This document shows, one piece after another, positions 52,005 through 59,960 of a DNA stretch of 64,000 nucleotides. The notes below the pieces were generated by a model. The model did not search any database. It saw only the letters and a list, made by a program, of their open reading frames with translations, and had not been told where the DNA came from. Within the stretch, counting starts at the first letter, position 1; every line of letters starts with the position of its first letter. Origin of the DNA: Candidatus Didemnitutus sp. GTDB lineage: Bacteria; Verrucomicrobiota; Verrucomicrobiia; Opitutales; Opitutaceae. The DNA lies in assembly GCA_019634575.1 (NCBI GenBank), contig JAHCAY010000004.1:164001-228000 (forward strand). Reading direction: 5' to 3'. Both the position numbers and the translations under genes were made by a program.

Positions 52005-52074
52005 TGTGGGAGCGAGCTTGCTCGCGACCCGGACCGCTTGGAGAGTGTCAGTCGCGAGCAAGCTCGCTCCCGCA
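52005..52074. repeat. REP-like inverted pair, copy 3
   Basis: TGTGGGAGCGAGCTTGCTCG at 52005 and the inverse CGAGCAAGCTCGCTCCCGCA ending 52074, over ~22 bases. It lies between the ychF stop and the start of the SpoIIE-domain gene; the rest of that 215-base gap shows no gene. Confidence 0.85.
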
Positions 52075-52124
52075 CCGACATCGGAGGCGACGCCGAGGCC
52101 TGACTTCAGTCAGTGCGCGCTTGC

Positions 52125-53228
52125 TCAGTTGTTGAAGCGGAAGAGCGCGACATCGCCGTCCTGGAAGACGTATTCCTTGCCTTCGAGGCGATATTTGCCG
52201 GCGTCGCGGGCGGCGGCGGTGGAGCCGAGGCGGACGAGGTCTTCGTAGCTGACGACTTCGGCTTTGATGAAGCCCTTTTCGAAATCGGTGTGGATGACGC
52301 CGGCGGCTTGCGGGGCTTTCCAGCCTTTCACGATGGTCCAGCAGCGCACTTCCTTTTCGCCGGCGGTGAAGTAGGTCATCAGGCCGAGGAGATCGTAGGT
52401 GCCTTTGATGAGAGAGGACACGCCGGAGTCGTCGACGCCGAGATCCTTGAGGAAGGCTTTCGCTTCTTCGGGTGGGAGATCGATGAGCTCGGCCTCGATT
52501 TTGGCGCTGATCGGCACGTAGGCGGCGTCGTGGTGATGAGCGACGTAATCGGCGACTTGGCGGACGAATTTGTTCTGCTCGGCGGTGGCGAGGTCGGACT
52601 CGGCGACGTTGCAGGCGAAGAGGACCGGCTTGGCGGTGAGCAGCTGGAAGAGCTTCATCTGCGCCTTTTCCTCGGGCGTGGCGTCGAGGACATTGGCGGT
52701 TTTGCCGGAGTTGAGGTGCGGCTCGAGTTTCTGGAGCAGCGCCATTTCGGCGATGGCCTCCTTGTCGCCGGACTTGGCTTTCTTCTGGGTCTTGTCGATG
52801 CGTTTGGTGACGGCGTCGAGGTCTGCGAGCACGAGCTCCGTAGTGATGACCTCGATGTCGCGGACCGGATCGACGCCGCCCATCGTGTGGACGACGTCGC
52901 TGTCTTCGAAACAGCGGACGACTTGGACGATGGCGTCCACCTCGCGGATGTTGGCGAGGAACTGGTTGCCGAGACCTTCGCCCTTGGACGCACCGGCGAC
53001 GAGGCCGGCGATGTCCACGAACTCGATGGCGGCGGGCACGACGACGTTGGTCTTGGCGATGGCCTTCAGGACGTAGGCGCGTTCGTCGGGCACGATCACG
53101 ACGCCGACGTTCGGGTCGATGGTGCAGAACGGATAGTTCGCCGCTTCGGCCTTGCGGGAGCGGGTGAGGGCGTTGAAGAGAGTGGACTTGCCCACGTTGG
53201 GCAGACCGACGATGCCGGCTTTGAGCAT
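52125..53228 (-). CDS. ychF: Obg-like ATPase YchF
   Basis: 367 residues, the usual length. P-loop GLPNVGKSTLFNALT at residues ~8-22, switch I AANYPFCTIDPNVG, G3 FVDIAGLVAGASKGEGLGNQ, an ATP-type G4 region (CNVAESD), and the C-terminal TGS domain beginning LLGLMTYFTAGEKEVRCWT and ending EYVFQDGDVALFRFNN. The ATP-specific YchF group is confirmed by the N-terminal sequence. It binds ribosomes and is linked to translation and stress. Monocistronic. Confidence 0.97.
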   Translation of the reverse strand: MLKAGIVGLPNVGKSTLFNALTRSRKAEAANYPFCTIDPNVGVVIVPDERAYVLKAIAKTNVVVPAAIEFVDIAGLVAGASKGEGLGNQFLANIREVDAIVQVVRCFEDSDVVHTMGGVDPVRDIEVITTELVLADLDAVTKRIDKTQKKAKSGDKEAIAEMALLQKLEPHLNSGKTANVLDATPEEKAQMKLFQLLTAKPVLFACNVAESDLATAEQNKFVRQVADYVAHHHDAAYVPISAKIEAELIDLPPEEAKAFLKDLGVDDSGVSSLIKGTYDLLGLMTYFTAGEKEVRCWTIVKGWKAPQAAGVIHTDFEKGFIKAEVVSYEDLVRLGSTAAARDAGKYRLEGKEYVFQDGDVALFRFNN

Positions 53229-53282
53229 AAGTCGGGCAACGTCTCCGGCGCGCGGAGGCTGGTCAATGGGAAATCCTGTGGA

Positions 53283-54056
53283 TCAACGCGCGAGGCCGGC
53301 ACTGACCAGCCGGGCGTAGAGTTCAGGTCGGGTGTCTTTGAGGCTTCGGAAATCCGTCTCGGTCGTCATCGTTTGGAGCGAGGTCGCCGGATCGAATGAA
53401 GTGGATCCACGTATCGAGCCCGGACCGCTAGGGCCGAGCGCGCGAACTTCCACAACAGTTTGTCGCAGCCCAAACCCGCCAAACTCCGTGGAGTTCGAAC
53501 CGTCGAAATCGGAGAGTTTTCGGAAAAACTCGCTTCGTTCCTCCCCGAGTGTGGCGAGCACTTCGGCGCGCAGCGCATCAAGAATCACGCCCCCTTCTCG
53601 AGGGTAAGGCTCGATGGTGATACGGATCGTGCCGTCGGGTTGCGGCGCCAGTTGGGCCTTGGCGGCCTCGATCGAGGCCACTTGTGCCCTGACACGTTTG
53701 GCTACTCCTTCGAGGCGTTCAATTTCCGCCGGCGACAATTCATATAGCGTGATGAAGTCGGGATTAAGCCGCTCAAACGCAAACGGCGGCACGTGCGAGC
53801 CGTTTTGCAGTCGCTTCGTGGCGAGCAACTCCGCGGCTCTGAGAATAGGGAAGGATTGCGTGACGCCAGGACTGCTAACCGCCGGACCCGCGGTGGGGTC
53901 GGAGGGGCGCTCTGGTATTTTGCGGACAACGTCTGCTGATCCGGTTGTCGGCGCGATATGGGCAGCGCCTGCGGCGGGTTTGGTGGTGAGCCGCGCGACC
54001 AGAAACCCCGCGCCGAAGGCCAGGAGTAGTGCGACAGGCATTAGGACAGTGCGCAT
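53283..54056 (-). CDS. exported or membrane-anchored protein of unknown function
   Basis: 257 residues from the ATG at 54056. A hydrophobic N-terminus (VLMPVALLLAFGAGFLVARL) is a signal anchor or signal peptide. A Pro/Ser/Thr-rich link (~30-65) precedes a helical globular region (AELLATKRLQNGSHVPPFAFERLNPDF, then LSPAEIERLEGVAKRVRAQV) and a last part without recognised motif. No Cys. I do not recognise the family. Codon usage is slightly less GC-biased at third positions than its neighbours. Confidence 0.7.
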   Translation of the reverse strand: MRTVLMPVALLLAFGAGFLVARLTTKPAAGAAHIAPTTGSADVVRKIPERPSDPTAGPAVSSPGVTQSFPILRAAELLATKRLQNGSHVPPFAFERLNPDFITLYELSPAEIERLEGVAKRVRAQVASIEAAKAQLAPQPDGTIRITIEPYPREGGVILDALRAEVLATLGEERSEFFRKLSDFDGSNSTEFGGFGLRQTVVEVRALGPSGPGSIRGSTSFDPATSLQTMTTETDFRSLKDTRPELYARLVSAGLAR

Positions 54057-54265
54057 TGGGATGATGTTGCGCAGGGGAGCGGCCCACTCCTGAGCGCGAC
54101 AGTGGAGAAGGTGATTTCCCCTAGCGCTGTGGCAAGTTCGCAGGCTCGGGCAGGAGCCTGCTTGCCGGCTCGTTTTGGGGGCTTGACAAGGCCAAACCGT
54201 TTTCGACTCTTTGGACCTTTTCCAAATCAACCACCGCTGTCCGCACAGCATCCCAGCACTACCAA

Positions 54266-54523
54266 ATGGCACTCACGATCCGTCTTTCCCGCTTCGGCAC
54301 CAAGAACGAGCCCCACTACCGCGTGGCCGTCGCCGAAGCCCGTTCGCGCCGCGATGGCGACGCCGTCGAATACCTCGGCAGCTACAACCCGAACGCCAAG
54401 GGCAACCCGCTGACGATCAAGCTCGACCGCTTCGACTACTGGGTTTCCAAGGGCGCCAAGCCGTCCGACACTGTGCGCTCCCTCGTGAAGCGCTCGAAGA
54501 AGGCCGCGGCCGCCACGGCCTGA
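54266..54523 (+). CDS. rpsP: 30S ribosomal protein S16
   Basis: 85 residues. MALTIRLSRFGTKNEPHYRV and SRRDGDAVEYLGSYNP are diagnostic. In most bacteria it heads rpsP-rimM-trmD-rplS; here it is followed by a terminator and a repeat rather than rimM. The 209-base upstream gap has a TTGACA word near 54184 and is otherwise empty. Confidence 0.98.
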   Translation: MALTIRLSRFGTKNEPHYRVAVAEARSRRDGDAVEYLGSYNPNAKGNPLTIKLDRFDYWVSKGAKPSDTVRSLVKRSKKAAAATA

Positions 54524-54578
54524 GCCAGTTGAAACACGGAGAACGCGGAGGACGCATAAGTCCGACGCGACCGAATCG

Positions 54579-54610
54579 AAACCTCGGAGCAATCCGGGGT
54601 TTTTGTTTTC
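54579..54610 (+). terminator. intrinsic terminator after rpsP
   Basis: The stem AAACCTCGGA / TCCGGGGTTT (one G-T pair) around GCAA is followed by TTGTTTTC. It detaches rpsP from trmD. Confidence 0.75.
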
Positions 54611-54612
54611 CC

Positions 54613-54707
54613 GAACCAGAAACCACGAATGAACACAAATGGACACGAATGGCACCGCGACGACGAGTTCTTCCGGATTAGTGTTCATTCGTGTCCATTC
54701 GTGGTTC
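54613..54707. repeat. inverted repeat with CACGAATGAACACA arms, second element
   Basis: Left arm 54613-54652 (GAACCAGAAACCACGAATG and on) and right arm 54680-54707 (AGTGTTCATTCGTGTCC and on) are inverted copies. Related to 49372-49515. It lies where rimM would be expected. Confidence 0.7.
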
Positions 54708-54723
54708 AAAAACTCCGCCCCTG

Positions 54724-55404
54724 ATGCGCATCGACATCCTCACGCTCTTCCCCGCCATGCTCGACGGTTTCCTGTCCGAGAGCATGCTCGGTCGCGCGCG
54801 CGAGGCGAAACTCCTCGAGATCAACGTCCGCAACACGCGCGACTGGGCGACGGATAAGCACAAAACCACCGACGATCGTCCCTTCGGCGGTGGGGCGGGG
54901 ATGGTGATGAAGTGCGAGCCGATCTTCGCTGCCTTCGAGGAGCTCCAGACGCCCGGTTGCCGGCGCATTTACCTGACACCCGACGGCACGCCGTTCACCT
55001 CCGCTCGCGCCGAGCAGCTCGCGAAGGAGCAACACCTTATCTTCCTCAGTGGACACTACGAAGGCGTCGACCAACGCATCCGCGACACGCTCATCGATGA
55101 GGAGATCAGCATCGGCGATTATGTGCTCACCAACGGCACTCTCGCGGCCGCCGTGGTGATCGATGCGCTCGCTCGTTTTATTCCCGGCGTGCTCGGCGAA
55201 GAAAAGTCATTGACCACCGAAAGTTTCACTCGCAACTTGCTCGACTTTCCCAATTACACGCGTCCCGCCGTTTACCGCGGCATGTCCGTGCCGGAAGTGC
55301 TCCTCGAGGGGCATCACGGCAAAATCGAGAAGTGGCGGCACGCGCAGCAGTTGGAAAAAACCGCCAAGGTCCGACCCGATTTACTAAAGAAACAGCAGCC
55401 ATGA
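54724..55404 (+). CDS. trmD: tRNA (guanine37-N1)-methyltransferase
   Basis: 226 residues from the ATG at 54724. It methylates G37 of tRNAs using SAM. The SAM trefoil-knot motifs are present: RPFGGGAGMVMKCEPI, RIYLTPDGTPFT, LSGHYEGVDQRIRD and ISIGDYVLTNGTLAA. GLLG-type loop and C-terminal helix PEVLLEGHHGKIEKWR are normal. Its stop overlaps rplS by ATGA. Confidence 0.98.
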   Translation: MRIDILTLFPAMLDGFLSESMLGRAREAKLLEINVRNTRDWATDKHKTTDDRPFGGGAGMVMKCEPIFAAFEELQTPGCRRIYLTPDGTPFTSARAEQLAKEQHLIFLSGHYEGVDQRIRDTLIDEEISIGDYVLTNGTLAAAVVIDALARFIPGVLGEEKSLTTESFTRNLLDFPNYTRPAVYRGMSVPEVLLEGHHGKIEKWRHAQQLEKTAKVRPDLLKKQQP

Positions 55405-55769
55405 ATCCCATCGTCCAAGAACTCTCCGCCGCCCAGGTGAAGCACGCTACGGCCCCTTTCAAGGTCGGCGACGGCGTCCGCGTCCACACCAAGGTGCGCG
55501 AAGGTGACAAAGAGCGCGTCCAGATTTTCGCCGGCGTCGTGATCGCCCACAAGGGCACCGGCATCAACGAGACCTTCACGGTCCGCCGCATCAGCTACGG
55601 CGAAGGCGTCGAGCGCGTGTTCCCGGTCAACTCGCCCAACGTCGAGAAGATCGAAGTCGAGCGCGACTCCGAGCCCGGCAAGGCCCGCCTCTACTACCTG
55701 CGCGACCGCACGGGCAAGGCCGCCATGGCGGTCAAGGAGAAGCGCGTCGAAGAGACCGCGAAGGCCTGA
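55401..55769 (+). CDS. rplS: 50S ribosomal protein L19
   Basis: 122 residues from the ATG at 55401 inside the trmD stop. FKVGDGVRVHTKVREGDKER, FAGVVIAHKGTGINETFTVR and SYGEGVERVFPVNSPNVEKI are diagnostic of L19. A clear terminator follows. Confidence 0.98.
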   Translation: MNPIVQELSAAQVKHATAPFKVGDGVRVHTKVREGDKERVQIFAGVVIAHKGTGINETFTVRRISYGEGVERVFPVNSPNVEKIEVERDSEPGKARLYYLRDRTGKAAMAVKEKRVEETAKA

Positions 55770-55793
55770 TCTCCTCTCCAGTTTTTCACTCCG

Positions 55794-55827
55794 AAAGCGA
55801 GCCAGCTATGGCTCGCTTTCTTCTTTT
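55794..55827 (+). terminator. intrinsic terminator after rplS
   Basis: The perfect 11-bp stem AAAGCGAGCCA / TGGCTCGCTTT around GCTA is followed by CTTCTTTT. Confidence 0.9.
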
Positions 55828-55896
55828 AGCACGAAAAAGGATTTTGCACGGCGCGCGCGCGGCGTGTTCGCTGGACGCTCACCCCTTTTGTTTTTC

Positions 55897-57891
55897 ATGA
55901 AGCTGAACACCGACATCCTCGCTCAAGCCAGCGCGCAGGCCCGCGGCCTCGCCATCGACGCCGTTCACAAGTGCTCTTCCGGCCACCTCGGCCTCCCGCT
56001 CGGCGCCGCCGAGATCGGCGCCGTCCTCTACGGCCACGCTTTGGTGCACAACCCCGACGAGCCCCGCTGGCTCAACCGCGACCGCTTCGTCCTCTCCGCC
56101 GGCCACGGCTCGATGTTTCTCTACTCGTGGCTTCACCTCAGCGGCTACGATCTCTCGCTCGACGACGTCAAAAACTTCCGCGTCCTCCACAGCAAGACGC
56201 CCGGCCATCCCGAATTTCACGAGACGCCCGGCGTCGAGTGCACCACGGGCCCGCTCGGCCAGGGCATCGGCAATGCCGTCGGCTTCGCCCTCTCCGGCAA
56301 GATGGCCGAGGCGCGCTTCAACACCGCCGAACACGCCATCTTCGATCACCATGTCGTTTGCCTCGCCGGCGACGGCTGCATGCAGGAAGGCGTCGCGATG
56401 GAAGCCGCCGCCTTCGCCGGCCACCAGGGCCTCGACAACCTCATCCTCATCTACGACGCCAACGACGTCACGCTCGACGCCATGGCCGAGAAGACCCAGA
56501 GCGAGAACACCGCCGCGCGCTTCAAGGCCATCGGCTGGGACGTCCAAACGCTCACCGACGGTCACGATCTCGCCGCCATCCTCAAGGCCGTCAACAAAGC
56601 CAAGAAGACCAAAACCGGTCGCCCGCAGCTCATCATCGCCAAGACGATCATCGGCAAAGGCATTCCTGAAGTGCAAGGCACCTCGAAGGGCCACGGCGAG
56701 GGTGGGGCGAAGTTCGCCGACACCGCCCGTGCCGGACTCGGTCTGCCCGCCGACCAGCACTTTTTCGTGAGCGAGCCGGTTCGCGAGTATTTCGCCGCGC
56801 ACAAGTCGCGCCTCAAGCGCACCTACAACAAGTGGAAGAAGATCTACGCCGCCTGGGCCGCCGCCAACCCCGACAAGGCCGCGCTCCTCGAATCGCGCGA
56901 CGCCAAGGTCAGCGCGGCGCACCTCATCGAGCACGTCATCCCGCATTTCCCGGCCGATGCGAAGCTCGCCACGCGCGCCGCCGGCAAGGACGTGCTCCAG
57001 CCCGTCGCCGCCGCGCTCCCGCTGCTCATCTCCGGCTCGGCCGATCTCCACGGCTCGACGCTGAACTACATCGCCGCCGACAAGGATTTCGACCGCACCA
57101 ATCGCGCGGCGCGCAACCTCCGCTACGGCATCCGCGAGCACGGCATGGCTGCGATCAACAACGGCGTCGCCTACGACGGCATCTTCCGCACCTCGTGCGC
57201 GACGTTCCTCGTGTTCGCCGATTACTCGCGTCCGTCAATGCGTCTCGCCGCACTGTCGAAACTCCCCGTCGTCTACATCTACACGCACGACTCCATCGGC
57301 GTCGGTGAAGACGGCCCCACGCACCAACCGGTCGAAACCGTTTCCGGTCTCCGCGTCATCCCGAATCTCGACGTCATCCGCCCGGCCGACCCCGAGGAAA
57401 CCGCCGGCGCCTTCGCCGCCGCCCTCGAACGCCACGACGGCCCGACGCTCCTCTCGCTCACGCGGCAAGCCGTGCCGATGCTCAACGACATCCCGGTCAG
57501 CGAGCGCCGCGCCGGCGTATTGAAAGGCGGCTACGTCGCCGTGCAGGAAACCGCGCCGCTCACGCACATCCTGCTCTCATGCGGCAGCGAACTGCAATGG
57601 GCCGTCGCCGCGGCGAAGCAGCTTGGCGCCGGCACGCGCGTCGTCTCGATGCCGTCGTTTTCGCGTTTCGACGCGCAGCCGCAGGAATACCGCGACGCCA
57701 TCCTTCCGCCCTCATGCCGCAAGCGCGTCGCGATCGAGGCCGGTGTCACGGGACTGTGGGCCAAATACGTCGGCCTCGACGGCAAGGTCGTCGGCATCGA
57801 CCGCTTCGGCCTCAGCGCTCCGGGCAACATCGCGATGAAGGAACTCGGCATCACGACCGAGGCCGTCATCGCCGCAGCCCAAGCGCTCTGA
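55897..57891 (+). CDS. tkt: transketolase
   Basis: 664 residues, full length. It transfers two-carbon units in the pentose phosphate pathway using thiamine diphosphate. N-terminal ThDP domain: CSSGHLGLPLGAAEIGAVLY (HLG in place of the more usual HPG), GPLGQGIGNAVGFAL, the GDG-motif LAGDGCMQEGVAMEA, and IYDANDVTLD. Pyrimidine domain: YGIREHGMAAINNGVAYDG with the catalytic Glu, then FADYSRPSMRLAALS and HDSIGVGEDGPTHQPVE. The C-terminal domain ends LGITTEAVIAAAQAL. Start at ATG 55897 rather than the GTG-type codon at 55864. Monocistronic with its own terminator. Confidence 0.97.
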   Translation: MKLNTDILAQASAQARGLAIDAVHKCSSGHLGLPLGAAEIGAVLYGHALVHNPDEPRWLNRDRFVLSAGHGSMFLYSWLHLSGYDLSLDDVKNFRVLHSKTPGHPEFHETPGVECTTGPLGQGIGNAVGFALSGKMAEARFNTAEHAIFDHHVVCLAGDGCMQEGVAMEAAAFAGHQGLDNLILIYDANDVTLDAMAEKTQSENTAARFKAIGWDVQTLTDGHDLAAILKAVNKAKKTKTGRPQLIIAKTIIGKGIPEVQGTSKGHGEGGAKFADTARAGLGLPADQHFFVSEPVREYFAAHKSRLKRTYNKWKKIYAAWAAANPDKAALLESRDAKVSAAHLIEHVIPHFPADAKLATRAAGKDVLQPVAAALPLLISGSADLHGSTLNYIAADKDFDRTNRAARNLRYGIREHGMAAINNGVAYDGIFRTSCATFLVFADYSRPSMRLAALSKLPVVYIYTHDSIGVGEDGPTHQPVETVSGLRVIPNLDVIRPADPEETAGAFAAALERHDGPTLLSLTRQAVPMLNDIPVSERRAGVLKGGYVAVQETAPLTHILLSCGSELQWAVAAAKQLGAGTRVVSMPSFSRFDAQPQEYRDAILPPSCRKRVAIEAGVTGLWAKYVGLDGKVVGIDRFGLSAPGNIAMKELGITTEAVIAAAQAL

Positions 57892-57930
57892 GCCGCGCCG
57901 CGCATCCGCGCGGGCGTGTTTTTTTCTTCG

Positions 57931-57961
57931 GCCCGCAAGACTCCTTGCGGGCCTTTTTTTT
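57931..57961 (+). terminator. intrinsic terminator after transketolase
   Basis: The stem GCCCGCAAG / CTTGCGGGC is followed by CCTTTTTTTT. Confidence 0.92.
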
Positions 57962-58012
57962 GCGTTCGGTTTTCTGGTGTTTTCCCGATGGGAGAACGCG
58001 ATTTTTCCCTAT

Positions 58013-58036
58013 GACTTAGCCGTTCGGCTAAAAGTC
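58013..58036. promoter_or_regulatory. candidate MarR operator
   Basis: The palindrome TTAGCCG-TT-CGGCTAA (58016-58031), extended by GAC/GTC outside, lies 62 bases before the MarR gene. An additional half-like word (AGCTAATCG) follows near 58069. Position and symmetry suit autoregulation of the efflux operon. Confidence 0.65.
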
Positions 58037-58097
58037 ACAAAACTCCGCTTGCGAAATTCGTTAGGAAGCTAATCGTCAGCCCCCTTATCTTTTCGCC

Positions 58098-58670
58098 ATG
58101 CCGCATCTCATGCTCAAGGACCTGCCGCGCTACGAATGCCTCCTGGAGGCGTCGCGTGAGTTTCCCGAGCTGGTCCCGAGTGCGGCGGAAGCCTATCTGC
58201 ACCTCCTGCGCACGGCGGACGATGTCTTCGCCCTTTCCGAGAGCCGCTTGGCTGCGCACGGCATTTCCCAAGGCCGGTTCGGTGTGCTGATGCTCCTGTG
58301 GCGCAGCTCCGAGCCGCGCACCGGCGACGTGCCGATCACCCAGCCGCCTTGCGGTCCGCGCACCCCGGCCGAATTGGCCGACGCGGCCGGCGTCACCCGC
58401 GCGACGATGACCGGCCTGATCGACACGCTGGAACGCGACGGCTATGTCGTGCGCGAGCCCGATCCGAGCGATCGGCGCATGTTGCTCGTTCGCTTGACGC
58501 GGAAGGCGGAAAACTTCCTCGTTAAATTCCTTCCCATCCACTTTCGCGGGGCTAGCGAGGTGATGGGTGCCCTCACCGAGTCCGAACGCAAGACCCTCGT
58601 TCGTCTACTCGGGAAGATCCAGCATCAGCTTTCGACCTTGCCGGATGAATCCGCGCAGAAAACTGCCTGA
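58098..58670 (+). CDS. MarR-family transcriptional regulator
   Basis: 190 residues; an ATG at 58110 is a possible alternative start. A winged helix-turn-helix is clear: the recognition region TPAELADAAGVTRATMTGLIDTLERDG at ~92-118 and wing VVREPDPSDRRMLLVRLT. The N-terminal part (AYLHLLRTADDVFALSESRL) forms the dimer helices; a proline-rich insert (PRTGDVPITQPPCGP) precedes the DNA-binding helices and is longer than usual. It sits first in the operon with adaptor, RND permease and outer-membrane channel, so it probably represses it and responds to a ligand. Confidence 0.93.
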   Translation: MPHLMLKDLPRYECLLEASREFPELVPSAAEAYLHLLRTADDVFALSESRLAAHGISQGRFGVLMLLWRSSEPRTGDVPITQPPCGPRTPAELADAAGVTRATMTGLIDTLERDGYVVREPDPSDRRMLLVRLTRKAENFLVKFLPIHFRGASEVMGALTESERKTLVRLLGKIQHQLSTLPDESAQKTA

Positions 58671-58706
58671 GTCCCTTTCTCCCAACCGTCCCACGCCAGT
58701 CCTCCC

Positions 58707-59822
58707 ATGATTAAGAAGTTCGCCATCGCTCTCTCCGGCTTCGCCGCCGTCGTCCTTCTGCTGGGCGCCGTCAAGGTCGCGCAGATCAAGGAAATGTCCG
58801 CCCAGGACCACTCGCACCCGGCCGCTGCCGTCGCCACCGTCGAGGCTCAGTCCGTCCAATGGCACCCGACCCTCAGCGCGATCGCGTCGCTGGCCCCCGT
58901 TGAAGGTGTTACGGTCAGCGCCGACGCCGACGGCACGATCGTTCGCATCGCCGCCGAAAGCGGCACCGCGGTGAAGGCCGGCGACCTGCTCATCGAACTC
59001 GACACCTCCGTCGAGGTCGCACAGCTGAAGGCCGCCCAAGCCCGTGCCAGCCTTGCCGCCGTCAACCTCGAACGCGCCAAGGAACTTTGGGGCCAGAAAG
59101 CCAATTCGAAGTCGGAATACGACGCCGCCGAAGCCACCGCGCGCCAAGCGCAGGCCGACGTCGCAGCGCTCGAGGCTCAGATCGCCAAGAAGCACGTGCG
59201 CGCGCCGTTCGACGGCCGCGTCGGCATCCGCATGGTGAACCTCGGGCAATACATCTCCAAGGGCCGCGCGCTCCTGCCGCTCCAGAAACTCGATCCGATC
59301 TACGCCAACTTCAACATCCCGCAACGCCAGCTGCCGAACGTCGCGCTCGACCAGACCGTGCACGTCTCGATCGATGCGTTCGACCATCCCTTCGACGGCA
59401 AAGTCACCGCGATCAATTCCGAAGTCGATGCCGCCACGCGCAACGTCGCCGTGCAGGCCACGCTCGCCAATCCGGACGAGAAACTCCGCGCCGGCATGTT
59501 CGCGCGCGTCGAGGTGCAGCTGCCGCAGTCGAACGACCTGATCGTCGTTCCCGCGACCGCCATCTCCTACGCCTCTTACGGCAACTCCGTGTTCATCGTC
59601 GAAAAAATGAAGAACAAGGACGGCAAGGAGTTCCTCGGCGTGCGCCAGCAGTTCGTGCAGCTCGGCGCCACGCGCGGCGACCTCATCGCCGTCACCGGCA
59701 TCAAGGCCGGCGACCAAGTCGTTTCCACCGGCGTGTTCAAGCTGCGCAACGGCATGCCCGTGCAGATCAACAACGCCGTCCAGCCGACTACCAACGCGAA
59801 CCCGAAGCCGGCCAACACCTGA
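58707..59822 (+). CDS. RND efflux periplasmic adaptor (membrane fusion protein)
   Basis: 371 residues. An N-terminal helix (FAIALSGFAAVVLLLGAV) anchors or exports it. HlyD-like features: GVTVSADADGTIVRIAAESGTAVKAGDLLIELD (lipoyl half, in two parts), the hairpin helices AAQARASLAAVNLERAKELW and ATARQAQADVAALEAQIAKK, then VRAPFDGRVGIRMVNLGQYI, and a beta-barrel part ending in TGVFKLRNGMPVQINNAV. It joins the inner-membrane permease to the outer channel. 36 bases follow the MarR stop. Confidence 0.95.
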   Translation: MIKKFAIALSGFAAVVLLLGAVKVAQIKEMSAQDHSHPAAAVATVEAQSVQWHPTLSAIASLAPVEGVTVSADADGTIVRIAAESGTAVKAGDLLIELDTSVEVAQLKAAQARASLAAVNLERAKELWGQKANSKSEYDAAEATARQAQADVAALEAQIAKKHVRAPFDGRVGIRMVNLGQYISKGRALLPLQKLDPIYANFNIPQRQLPNVALDQTVHVSIDAFDHPFDGKVTAINSEVDAATRNVAVQATLANPDEKLRAGMFARVEVQLPQSNDLIVVPATAISYASYGNSVFIVEKMKNKDGKEFLGVRQQFVQLGATRGDLIAVTGIKAGDQVVSTGVFKLRNGMPVQINNAVQPTTNANPKPANT

Positions 59823-59960
59823 GTAGGACCACCGACCACCAAGGAACAAGGACGACGGACCACCGACCACCCGCCGAGTGAATCCAAACCGCCTGCGTTC
59901 GCGGCATTCCCGGTCCCGTTGTCCGTAGTCTCGTAGTCCTGCCTTCCCCCTTTTCTTTCC

